Shown: positions 1 through 6,546, counted from the first letter of the stretch. The stretch: 7,330 bases of DNA from Acidimicrobiia bacterium (GCA_013821025.1 JACDHN010000131.1:1-7330); one strand, 5' to 3'. The notes: generated by a model not told the origin, from the letters alone. Numbers and translations: made by a program.

Positions 1-254
1 AGCAATGACATCTCACCCAGCACGTCGCCAGGTCCGAGCGTCGTCACCTTGCGACCGTTGCGCTTCACCGTCACCGTGCCGTCGAGCAGTACGAACGCCT
101 CGCGACCCGTTTGGCCCTGATCGACGACGAGTGATCCGGCCGTCATCTTCACCTCGTCACTGGCCCGTGCCAGCTTCTCGAGCTCCTTCTTGGACAGCCC
201 GGCGAACAACGGAACGTTGCGGAGGTGTTCGAGATGTTGCTTTCGGGTCGGCAT
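1..254 (-). CDS. Cyclic nucleotide-binding domain protein, N-terminal part (runs off left edge)
   Basis: The first 84 residues are visible, starting MPTRKQHLEHLRNVPLFAGL. This is the standard opening of a cyclic-nucleotide-binding (CRP/cNMP) domain: a short helix with 'VPLFAGLSKKELEKLA' at about residues 14-29, then the beta-roll strands 'AGSLVVDQG', 'REAFVLLDGTVTV' and 'GDVLGEMSLL'. The last matches the phosphate-binding-cassette start 'G..fGE.all'. The ligand-contacting Arg and anything after the domain lie outside the window, so it could be a CRP/FNR-type regulator, a lone cNMP-binding protein, or the sensor part of a larger protein. The ATG is the natural start for the family, but I see no good Shine-Dalgarno before it. 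It follows gpmA on the same strand by 28 bp and may be cotranscribed with it. Confidence 0.88.
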   Translation of the reverse strand, partial: MPTRKQHLEHLRNVPLFAGLSKKELEKLARASDEVKMTAGSLVVDQGQTGREAFVLLDGTVTVKRNGRKVTTLGPGDVLGEMSL

Positions 255-282
255 GGTGGCGACTATACGCCGCCCTGCAAGT

Positions 283-1029
283 TCAGGTCCCCGCCTGCTC
301 AGCCACCGCTTTTGCCGCGGCGGCCACGGCCTGGGCGTCACCGAGGTACTCGGCCTCGACGACCTGCAGGCGGCCGTCGAACCGGTACCGGCGAGGTGCA
401 CCGGTGGGGATGTTCACATCGGGGATCTCGTCTTCTGGCACTTGTTCGAGGTGCATCAGCAGGGCACGCAACGAGTTGCCGTGGGCACCGATCAGCACGT
501 CGTAGCCGGCCATGAGTTGGGGAGCCACGATGTCGTACCAGTACGGAAGCACGCGCAGCACCACGTCGTGCAGGCACTCGGTGGCCGGCAACACGTCGGG
601 TGGCAGCCAGCGGTAGCGGCGGTCGTGGAGCGGGTGGCGCTCATCAACCTCGTCGACGGGCGGCGGGGGCACGTCGTAGCTCCTGCGCCAGACGTGTGTC
701 TGCTCGGCCCCGTGCCGCTCGGTGGTGGCCTTCTTGTCGAGGCCTTGCAGCGCTCCGTAGTGGCGCTCGTTGAGCCGCCAGTTGCGCTGAAGCGGCAGCC
801 ACACCTGGCTCATGGCCTCGAGCGCCAAGTGGGTCGACACGACCGCCCTCGTCAACACGGACGTGTGGGCGACATCGAACCGTAGGCCGGCTTCGGCCAT
901 CGTCTCGCCGGCGGCCACCGCCTCTTGCGCGCCCTGCTCCGTGAGAGGGACGTCATGCCATCCTGTGAACAGGTTCTCCAGGTTCCACGTGCTCTGCCCG
1001 TGGCGCAGGATCACCAGCGTTCCAGCCAT
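283..1029 (-). CDS. gpmA: 2,3-bisphosphoglycerate-dependent phosphoglycerate mutase
   Basis: A 248-residue cytosolic glycolysis/gluconeogenesis enzyme that interconverts 3- and 2-phosphoglycerate through a phosphohistidine. The N-terminal histidine-phosphatase motif LVILRHGQSTWN places the phosphorylated His at residue 10. Other family residues are visible: Arg61 in 'LTRAV', Glu88 in 'LNERHYGALQG', and His183 in 'GAHGNSLRALL'. 'NLFTGWHDVPLTEQG' (19-33) is the typical dPGM signature. Length matches the E. coli enzyme (about 250). The frame stays open 38 codons upstream, but that extension is low-complexity and unlike the family. MAGTLVILRHG at 1029 puts the motif at the expected distance from the N terminus. 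No clear Shine-Dalgarno precedes it; a TAACAT box 8 nt upstream suggests a leaderless or near-leaderless mRNA. It is divergent from the oxidoreductase gene, across 103 bp. Confidence 0.96.
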   Translation of the reverse strand: MAGTLVILRHGQSTWNLENLFTGWHDVPLTEQGAQEAVAAGETMAEAGLRFDVAHTSVLTRAVVSTHLALEAMSQVWLPLQRNWRLNERHYGALQGLDKKATTERHGAEQTHVWRRSYDVPPPPVDEVDERHPLHDRRYRWLPPDVLPATECLHDVVLRVLPYWYDIVAPQLMAGYDVLIGAHGNSLRALLMHLEQVPEDEIPDVNIPTGAPRRYRFDGRLQVVEAEYLGDAQAVAAAAKAVAEQAGT

Positions 1030-1037
1030 GGACGGCG

Positions 1038-1067
1038 ATGTTAGGGGCGCTGGTGCCTCGGGGATGG
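1038..1067 (-). promoter_or_regulatory. Candidate gpmA promoter (TAACAT -10; CCATCC upstream)
   Basis: On the minus strand TAACAT (1043 to 1038) fits the actinobacterial -10 pattern TANNNT and lies 8 nt before the gpmA ATG, so transcription would start at or just before the start codon. Eighteen bases upstream of it is CCATCC (1067 to 1062), the same hexamer used as the apparent -35 of the divergent operon. Whether this hexamer is a functional -35 here is uncertain, because the spacer (18) and -10 differ from the opposite promoter. Confidence 0.35.
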
Positions 1068-1068
1068 C

Positions 1069-1127
1069 CGGACAATCCGCGCACCCGCCGGCGACGAACC
1101 ATCCGCAGGCCCGCCGGTTACGAACCA
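1069..1127 (+). promoter_or_regulatory. Tandem ECF-type promoters heading the sigma-factor operon
   Basis: Two promoter-like modules lie in series. Module 1 is CAATCC (1073-1078), 16 bases, CGAACC (1095-1100). Module 2 is CCATCC (1099-1104), 16 bases, CGAACC (1121-1126). Both have exactly the same spacer, and the hexamers resemble the CCATCC/CGAAT-type elements I recall for mycobacterial SigK promoters (from memory, unchecked). Module 2 would start transcription about 7 nt after its -10, at the A of the ATG at 1133, giving a leaderless mRNA. This fits the absence of a Shine-Dalgarno there. Module 1 would give a leader of about 26 nt. The SigK-type sigma factor encoded downstream in the same operon is the obvious candidate to read them. 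Confidence 0.55.
1069..1127. repeat. 26-bp-period imperfect tandem repeat in the divergent intergenic region
   Basis: Bases 1069-1101 and 1095-1127 align with an offset of 26 bp and match at 26 of 33 positions by hand count. The best block is 1084-1101 against 1110-1127 (16 of 18). The repeat coincides with the two promoter modules, so it looks like a duplicated promoter. An operator pair for a regulator is an alternative reading. Confidence 0.7.
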
Positions 1128-1132
1128 CACAC

Positions 1133-2776
1133 ATGACCAGCACCTACGCGACGGGCACAGCCCCCGTCGCGCCAGTCCGCATGCCTTCGCGCGCGCCCGT
1201 CAGTCGCATCTTCGCTCTCATGGCCGGTCTGATCGCCGGCGACCTGGCCCTCGGCGTGGCGGAGCTCGTCGCCTCGTTCTCGAGGAGTTGGCGCTCCCCG
1301 ATCACTGACGTCGGCAACCGGGTGGTCGACAACGTCCCCAACTCCGTCAAGGACCTCGCAATCAGGTGGTTCGGCGAGAGCGACAAGGTCGCCCTACAGA
1401 TCGGCATCGGGGCGATCCTGGCCATCTACGCCGCCGTGATGGGCTTGGTCCTGTTCCGCAAGTCGTTTCACATCGGTCTCGCCGGCATCGCCGTGTTCGG
1501 GCTCATCGGCGCCTGGGCGTCGCTGCTGACCGAGGGATCGCCGAAGTCGGCCGTGTTTCCGAGCCTGGTCGGCGCCGCGACCGCCGGCGGACTTCTGTAT
1601 CTGCTGCACCGCCGCCTCGTCCTCCCAACAGGCCCCGATGCCATCACCCGCACGGAGCAGTCGAGCGAGCCGCAGCCGAGCGATACCAGCAGCACAGACC
1701 ACCAGCTCGTCCGGCGCAGCTTCCTCACCGGTTCGGGCCTGATCCTGGCCGGTGCGGCGGCCGCCTCCAGCGGCCTGTACGCGCTGGGTCGCAGCCGCCG
1801 GTACTCGGCGGCCAGCTCCCGCTCCGACGTGCGGCTGCCGAACGCGGCCGACGTGGCCGCTGCCGTTCCAGACAACGTGCAGTTCGACGTGGAGGGCATC
1901 ACCCCGTTCGTCACGTCGAACCAGAGCTTCTACCGCGTCGACACGGCGATCGAGGTGCCTCAGCTCGCCGCTGACACGTACGAGCTGGCGATCAACGGCT
2001 ACGTCGACGAGCCGCTGACGTTCAGCTTCGAGGACCTGCTCAACCGCGAACTGATCGAGCGCGACATCACGCTCACGTGCGTGTCGAACCAGGTCGGCGG
2101 CAACCTCGCCGGCACGGCGCGCTGGCTGGGCACACTTCTGGCACCGATCCTCGAGGAGGCCGGCGTGCAGTCCAAGGCCGACCAGGTCGTGGGTCGCTCC
2201 AGCGACGGCTACACGTGCGGCTTTCCAGTTGATGTCGCCATGGACGGGCGCGACGCCATGATCGTCGTCGGCATGAACGGCGAGCCACTTCCGCTCGAGC
2301 ACGGCTTTCCAGTGCGCCTCGTCGTGCCAGGGCTGTACGGCTACGTGTCGGCCACGAAGTGGCTGACTGAGATCGAGCTCAGCCGCTTCGACGAGTTCGA
2401 CCACTACTGGCGGCGTCGCACGTGGGCCGTCGAGGCCCCCATCAAGACCATGAGCCGCATCGACACGCCCAAAGGGTTGGCTCGCGTGTCGGGCACGACC
2501 ACCATCGCCGGCGTTGCCTGGGCCCAGACCAGAGGCATCGATGCCGTGGAAGTTCAGATTGACGATGGCGAGTGGCAACAGGCCGAGTTGGCCGAAGCGC
2601 TCAACGACGTCACGTGGCGCCAGTGGAGGTTCGACTGGGACGCGAAGGGCGCCGGCCAGCACCAGATCCGTGTCCGCGCCACGGACGGTACTGGAGCAAT
2701 CCAAACCGCAGACCGCGCCGAACCCATCCCCGACGGAGCTTCCGGACACCACCAGATCGTGGTGCTGGTCAGCTAA
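1133..2776 (+). CDS. Membrane-anchored sulfite oxidase-family molybdopterin oxidoreductase
   Basis: A 547-residue protein. Residues ~25-160 hold about four hydrophobic segments (about 25-47, 87-108, 112-132, 141-158). They are followed by a hydrophilic linker and then 'VRRSFLTG' plus a hydrophobic stretch (203-219), which looks like an internal twin-arginine (Tat) signal that would export the folded cofactor domain. Residues ~245-420 are an Oxidored_molyb (sulfite oxidase/MsrP) domain. The presumed molybdenum-ligating Cys316 sits in 'LTCVSNQVGG', and 'GFPVRLVVPGLYGY' and 'KWLTEIEL' follow. Residues ~440-547 resemble the Mo-co dimerisation domain ('EAPIKTMSRIDTP', 'GVAWAQTRGIDAVEVQIDDGEW'). 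No haem domain is present, so the electron partner is unknown, as is the substrate (sulfite, methionine sulfoxide or other). The ATG at 1133 abuts the predicted leaderless promoter; ATG 1181 is an alternative. Earlier in-frame codons run antisense through gpmA and are not credible. First gene of the operon; 56 bp to the next. Confidence 0.9.
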   Translation: MTSTYATGTAPVAPVRMPSRAPVSRIFALMAGLIAGDLALGVAELVASFSRSWRSPITDVGNRVVDNVPNSVKDLAIRWFGESDKVALQIGIGAILAIYAAVMGLVLFRKSFHIGLAGIAVFGLIGAWASLLTEGSPKSAVFPSLVGAATAGGLLYLLHRRLVLPTGPDAITRTEQSSEPQPSDTSSTDHQLVRRSFLTGSGLILAGAAAASSGLYALGRSRRYSAASSRSDVRLPNAADVAAAVPDNVQFDVEGITPFVTSNQSFYRVDTAIEVPQLAADTYELAINGYVDEPLTFSFEDLLNRELIERDITLTCVSNQVGGNLAGTARWLGTLLAPILEEAGVQSKADQVVGRSSDGYTCGFPVDVAMDGRDAMIVVGMNGEPLPLEHGFPVRLVVPGLYGYVSATKWLTEIELSRFDEFDHYWRRRTWAVEAPIKTMSRIDTPKGLARVSGTTTIAGVAWAQTRGIDAVEVQIDDGEWQQAELAEALNDVTWRQWRFDWDAKGAGQHQIRVRATDGTGAIQTADRAEPIPDGASGHHQIVVLVS

Positions 2777-2815
2777 GGCTGACACGACGTGACGTCATCG
2801 TGAACAAACCCCCCG

Positions 2816-2821
2816 AAAGGA
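2816..2821 (+). promoter_or_regulatory. Ribosome binding site of the fasciclin lipoprotein gene
   Basis: AAAGGA lies 11 nt before ATG 2833. It sits inside the reading frame that would start at GTG 2800, and so favours the ATG as the true start. The resulting N terminus has a well-formed lipoprotein signal. Confidence 0.6.
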
Positions 2822-2832
2822 ACCTCCCCATC

Positions 2833-3516
2833 ATGAATTGCACCCGTAAGACACGGCGATTCGGCCTTCTGGCCGCCGTCGCCAGCCTCTCCCTCGTGGC
2901 CGCAGCCTGCGGTGACGACGAGCCGAGTGCCGACTCCGGCGCCACGCAGGACAGCGGAGCCTCACAGAGCACCGATGCCCCTCAGACCACCGAAGGCACG
3001 GCCATGACCGAGGACACTGGCAAGGCGAGCAAGGGCCCGACCGGTCCCGCTTGTGGCAGCGTCCCCAAGGACGGCGAAGGCAGCTTCGAAGGCATGGCCG
3101 ATGACCCGGCCGCCACCGCCGCCAGCAACAACCCCGAGCTGGAGACCCTTGTGGCCGCCGTCACTGCCGCCGACCTCGGCGACACCCTGAACGGTGAAGG
3201 CCCCTTCACGATCTTCGCACCCGCCAACGCGGCGTTCGAACCGATCCCGGAGGCCGACCTCACAGCACTGCTCGAGGACAAGCCGGCGCTGACCAACATC
3301 CTGACCTTCCACGTTGTGGCGGGCGAGAAGCTCTCCGGCGCCCAGCTGGCCGAGAACGGAACGGCGATGTCGGTCCAGGGTGGCGAGCTGACGTTCGCGA
3401 TGGAGGGTGACTCAATCTCCATCAACGATGGTCAGGCCACTGTGGTGTGCGCCGATGTGCCGACGGCGAACGCCACCGTGCACATCATCGACGGCGTGCT
3501 CATGCCGGAAGCCTGA
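2833..3516 (+). CDS. Fasciclin-domain lipoprotein (MPT83/MPT70-like)
   Basis: A 227-residue exported lipoprotein. Residues 1-25 are a signal peptide: basic 'RKTRR', then a hydrophobic core ending in the lipobox 'LVAAAC' with the lipidated Cys26. Residues ~27-70 are a Ser/Thr/Asp/Gly-rich linker typical of surface lipoproteins. A single fasciclin (FAS1) domain spans ~97-226, with H1-like 'GPFTIFAPANAAFEPIP' (about 123-139), 'LTFHVVAGEKL' (about 158-168) and H2-like 'VHIIDGVLMP' at the C terminus. Besides the lipobox Cys it has only Cys74 and Cys206, one on each side of the domain, which could form a disulfide as in MPT70 (family knowledge, from memory). FAS1 domains mediate adhesion or matrix interaction; the ligand is unknown here. 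The start has AAAGGA 11 nt upstream; an in-frame GTG at 2800 lacks a ribosome site. It lies between the oxidoreductase and sigma genes, 21 bp before the latter. Confidence 0.93.
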   Translation: MNCTRKTRRFGLLAAVASLSLVAAACGDDEPSADSGATQDSGASQSTDAPQTTEGTAMTEDTGKASKGPTGPACGSVPKDGEGSFEGMADDPAATAASNNPELETLVAAVTAADLGDTLNGEGPFTIFAPANAAFEPIPEADLTALLEDKPALTNILTFHVVAGEKLSGAQLAENGTAMSVQGGELTFAMEGDSISINDGQATVVCADVPTANATVHIIDGVLMPEA

Positions 3517-3527
3517 TCGAGGACCTC

Positions 3528-3532
3528 AGAGG
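3528..3532 (+). promoter_or_regulatory. Ribosome binding site supporting GTG 3538 of the sigma factor
   Basis: AGAGG lies 5 nt before the GTG at 3538, at good spacing. It supports the longer sigma-factor start over the internal ATG at 3685, whose nearest purine box (GAGGAG, 3664-3669) is about 15 nt away. The site forms the right half of the short palindrome ACCTCAGAGGT (3523-3533). Confidence 0.5.
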
Positions 3533-3537
3533 TAACG

Positions 3538-4206
3538 GTGCGTCGTGATTTGCTCAGTGCGGATCCCGTACGCATCCCTTGGCGGGCCTCTGACGTATGG
3601 CTGGTGGTCCCGGATCTGTTCCGGGGCCACCAACCGTGCCAGGCTGTTGGCCTGGAACGCATTGAGGAGACCCCGGAACACCTCATGGTTCGGGTCGCTG
3701 CCGGCGACCGGCGAGCATTCGCTTCGCTGTACGACCATCTGGCCCCTGCGGTGTATGGTGTCGCACGTCGGGTCGTACGTGACCCGTCGCAGGCGGAAGA
3801 GGTGGCCCAGGAAGTCTTCGTGGACGTGTGGCGACACGCGTCGCGATTCGATCCCGAACGGGCGAGCGTGCGGACATGGGCAGTCACCATCGCCCACCGC
3901 CGAGCGGTCGATCGGGTTCGCAGCGAACAGAGCGATCGGAATCGAAGGGAACGGCTCGCCGTCGCGGAAGTCGACGAGTCACTCTCGCCGGCCGATGTGG
4001 TGGTCAGCGGGTTCGAACGTCAGGAGGCCAGCGATGCACTCGCCGAGCTCTCCGACAAGCAACGCGAGGCACTCACACTCGCTTACTACGAGGGCCTCAC
4101 ACAACAAGAGATCTCCGATCGGCTCGACGTGCCGCTCGGAACGGTGAAGACCAGGGTCCGGGACGGACTCGACAAGCTCAGACAACGACTGGGGGTGAAC
4201 CGATGA
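3538..4206 (+). CDS. sigK: ECF RNA polymerase sigma factor, SigK type
   Basis: A 222-residue reading from GTG 3538. Sigma region 2 is at about 52-122: 'LMVRVAAGDRRAFASLYDHL', then 'DPSQAEEVAQEVFVDVW' (82-98) and 'TWAVTIAHRRAVDRVRSEQ'. Region 4 is at about 171-216, with the helix-turn-helix 'LTQQEISDRLDVPLGTVKTRVRDGLDKLR'. The 'FYDH/YDHL', 'AHRRAVDRVR.EQ' and 'LAYYEGLT' wording is very close to M. tuberculosis SigK as I remember it. The first ~45 residues have no counterpart in SigK-like proteins, and part of that stretch encodes a strong RNA hairpin. A shorter protein starting at CTG 3652 or ATG 3685 is possible, though GTG 3538 has the better ribosome site. The only Cys is residue 34, in the doubtful extension, so the cysteines I recall in M. 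tuberculosis SigK are absent. It is followed by its anti-sigma gene with a 4-bp ATGA overlap, indicating translational coupling. Confidence 0.93.
   Translation: MRRDLLSADPVRIPWRASDVWLVVPDLFRGHQPCQAVGLERIEETPEHLMVRVAAGDRRAFASLYDHLAPAVYGVARRVVRDPSQAEEVAQEVFVDVWRHASRFDPERASVRTWAVTIAHRRAVDRVRSEQSDRNRRERLAVAEVDESLSPADVVVSGFERQEASDALAELSDKQREALTLAYYEGLTQQEISDRLDVPLGTVKTRVRDGLDKLRQRLGVNR
3602..3632 (+). other. 13-bp GC-rich stem-loop at the 5' end of the sigma gene
   Basis: Bases 3602-3614 pair with 3620-3632 (12 Watson-Crick pairs plus one G-U) around a 5-nt loop TCTGT. No T-tract follows. It may be an attenuator, processing site or weak terminator between the fasciclin and sigma genes, or a translational control element if sigma starts at GTG 3538. 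Confidence 0.6.
3639..3655 (+). other. Second small stem-loop, CCAGGC/GCCTGG
   Basis: CCAGGC (3639-3644) and GCCTGG (3650-3655) form a perfect 6-bp stem with a 5-nt loop, 6 bp after the larger hairpin. The pair of hairpins covers the part of the sigma frame that lacks family homology. Confidence 0.45.
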
Positions 4207-4967
4207 ACGACGAGGAACTGTACGAACTGATTCCGCTGGTGGCGCTCCATGCCCTGCCGGCTGACGAGCTCGACGAGGCCGAGGCGGCGATCGGCTCCGA
4301 TCCCCTGATGCGCGCCGAGCTGGACCAGATGCGGGCGCTGGTTGCCTCGTTGGACGACGCATCGGACGTGACGCCGCCGTCCGACCTGCGACAGCGGATC
4401 CTCGACATCGTGGCCGTGACGCCACAGCTCGATCACGCCCCACCGGAAGCGAAGCGACCGGAACTGACGATCGTCGAGGGCACGGCGCACTCGGGTCCAC
4501 TGCCTCAGGCCACCGCCCCCCGGCGGCCTCGCTCGCAGTGGCTCGGACTCTCGGCAGCGGCGGCAGTGTGCGCCCTGGTGGCCGGCATGGTGGCATGGTT
4601 CGCGCTCGGAGGTTCGCCGAGCGAGAGCGAGCAGATCGCCGAAGTGATGGATAGCAGCGTGGCCCAGACCGTCATGCTCGACGACGGCCGGGTGCAGGGC
4701 ATCCGCATCGTCTACAGCCCGACCACCGGCGATGCCGTGCTCGTCGGAGAGGGACTGCCAGAACCCGGTGATGACCGGGACTATCAGCTGTGGTACGTCG
4801 AGGGCACCAGCCCTGTGTCTGCAGGAGTGTTCCGTCCCGACGACGACGGCAGCGTCGAGCAGTTGATCGAAGACTTCGAGGTCGACGGCAATGAGTTCGC
4901 CGTCACTGAAGAGCCTGCAGGCGGCAGCGAAGCTCCCACCAGCGATCCCATCGCCACCTCATTCTGA
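4203..4967 (+). CDS. rskA: RskA-type membrane anti-sigma factor
   Basis: A 254-residue single-pass membrane protein that should bind and silence the adjacent sigma factor. Residues 1-75 form the cytoplasmic anti-sigma domain ('ELYELIPLVALHALPADELDEAEAAI', 'PPSDLRQRILDIV'), matching the RskA N terminus. A proline-rich, charged linker (about 76-110) leads to one transmembrane helix at about 112-135 ('LGLSAAAAVCALVAGMVAWFAL'). Residues ~140-250 are the extracytoplasmic RskA domain, with the characteristic 'DRDYQLWYVEGTSPVSAGVF' and 'EFAVTEEPAGGSEAPT'. There is no HxxxCxxC motif, so it is not a zinc anti-sigma; its only Cys (123) lies in the membrane helix. In mycobacteria RskA is removed by regulated intramembrane proteolysis (family knowledge); the same is likely here but not shown. 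The ATG overlaps the sigma stop (ATGA), with a GGGGG run at 4191-4195 as ribosome site. Last gene of the operon. Confidence 0.93.
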   Translation: MNDEELYELIPLVALHALPADELDEAEAAIGSDPLMRAELDQMRALVASLDDASDVTPPSDLRQRILDIVAVTPQLDHAPPEAKRPELTIVEGTAHSGPLPQATAPRRPRSQWLGLSAAAAVCALVAGMVAWFALGGSPSESEQIAEVMDSSVAQTVMLDDGRVQGIRIVYSPTTGDAVLVGEGLPEPGDDRDYQLWYVEGTSPVSAGVFRPDDDGSVEQLIEDFEVDGNEFAVTEEPAGGSEAPTSDPIATSF

Positions 4968-4974
4968 TCCTAGG

Positions 4975-5059
4975 AGGCGCCGTGTTGTTTCGGGGGCTGC
5001 GCCCCCGGACCCCATCGCCGTGCGGCTCACTGGCGTTCGCTCGTCCGGCCGGCGCCCTC
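4975..5059. repeat. Tandem repeat unit 1 (85 bp)
   Basis: This unit is followed directly by a near-identical copy. I count two substitutions (about 5030 and 5044, against 5111/5112 and 5130) and one deleted C in the second copy. Each unit begins GGCGCCG and has CGGCGCC near its end (7-bp inverted ends), with a GC hairpin near the left end and GCGTTCGCTCG near the right. I see no coding potential of its own. It fills the convergent gap between rskA and the acyl-CoA dehydrogenase gene, and resembles dispersed intergenic GC-hairpin repeats of actinobacteria. Confidence 0.9.
4989..5009. terminator. GC hairpin in repeat unit 1, possible convergent terminator
   Basis: CGGGGGC (4991-4997) pairs with GCCCCCG (5001-5007) around TGC; two outer positions (T-G and T-A) can extend the stem. 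It is 22 bp after the rskA stop. No T-tract follows on either strand, so it is not a canonical intrinsic terminator, but such U-less hairpins are often found at gene ends in high-GC actinobacteria. Confidence 0.4.
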
Positions 5060-5141
5060 AGGCGCCGTGTTGTTTCGGGGGCTGCGCCCCCGGACCCCAT
5101 CGCCGTGCGGGTCACTGGCGTTCGCTCGACCGGCCGGCGCC

Positions 5142-5143
<2 letters not shown>
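5060..5143. repeat. Tandem repeat unit 2 (84 bp)
   Basis: Second copy of the unit at 4975. Its right end, CGGCGCCTC, runs into a third start-like AGGCGCCG at 5144-5151, which is already inside the acyl-CoA dehydrogenase gene. The stop codon of that gene (5142-5144) therefore straddles the repeat boundary. Confidence 0.9.
5074..5094. terminator. GC hairpin in repeat unit 2, possible convergent terminator
   Basis: An identical hairpin (stem 5076-5082 with 5086-5092) in the second copy. It lies about 50 bp beyond the end of the minus-strand acyl-CoA dehydrogenase gene, so the pair of hairpins could stop transcription from both sides. Confidence 0.4.
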
Positions 5144-6443
<1,300 letters not shown>

Positions 6444-6448
6444 CACGG

Positions 6449-6453
6449 CTCCT
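6449..6453 (-). promoter_or_regulatory. Ribosome binding site of the acyl-CoA dehydrogenase gene
   Basis: AGGAG on the minus strand, 5 nt before ATG 6443. It decides the start in favour of MPGTALP over the upstream ATG codons near 6554. Confidence 0.8.
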
Positions 6454-6546
6454 GTCGAATGGATGTCACCGAAGTCTCGCGGAGTGCCGCTGTCCAGGCT
6501 CAGTCCGGGCGGGGGCGCCGGCTCGATGCCCAGATACCGTCGCATC

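Noticed and set aside
812..1132. 107-codon upstream extension of the oxidoreductase frame
   Set aside because: It runs antisense through gpmA and across the promoter repeat, and its translation has no membrane or cofactor features. It reflects the scarcity of stop codons in GC-rich DNA.
1030..1143. 38-codon N-terminal extension of gpmA
   Set aside because: The RHG motif should be about 8-10 residues from the N terminus, and the extension would cross the divergent promoters.
2724..2750. Another CCATCC upstream of the fasciclin gene as a SigK promoter
   Set aside because: No CGAAC-like element follows at 16-17 bases (ACACCA instead), and it lies within the oxidoreductase coding end.
1394..2785. 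Long minus-strand open frame opposite the oxidoreductase gene (about 463 codons)
   Set aside because: Its translation shows no domain wording, while the plus strand gives a clear Mo-cofactor domain. It is a GC-rich shadow.
2783..2802. Dyad CACGA...TCGTG with a TGACGTCA palindrome after the oxidoreductase stop
   Set aside because: The two symmetries have different centres and the stem is short. It is not convincing as terminator or operator.
3572..3599. GCATCC-N16-CGTATG as a second sigma promoter before region 2
   Set aside because: Both hexamers deviate from the tandem modules. Possible but too weak to annotate.
4203..4967. Zinc-binding anti-sigma (ZAS) factor
   Set aside because: No HxxxCxxC motif is present; the only cysteine is in the transmembrane helix, and the C-terminal domain matches RskA.
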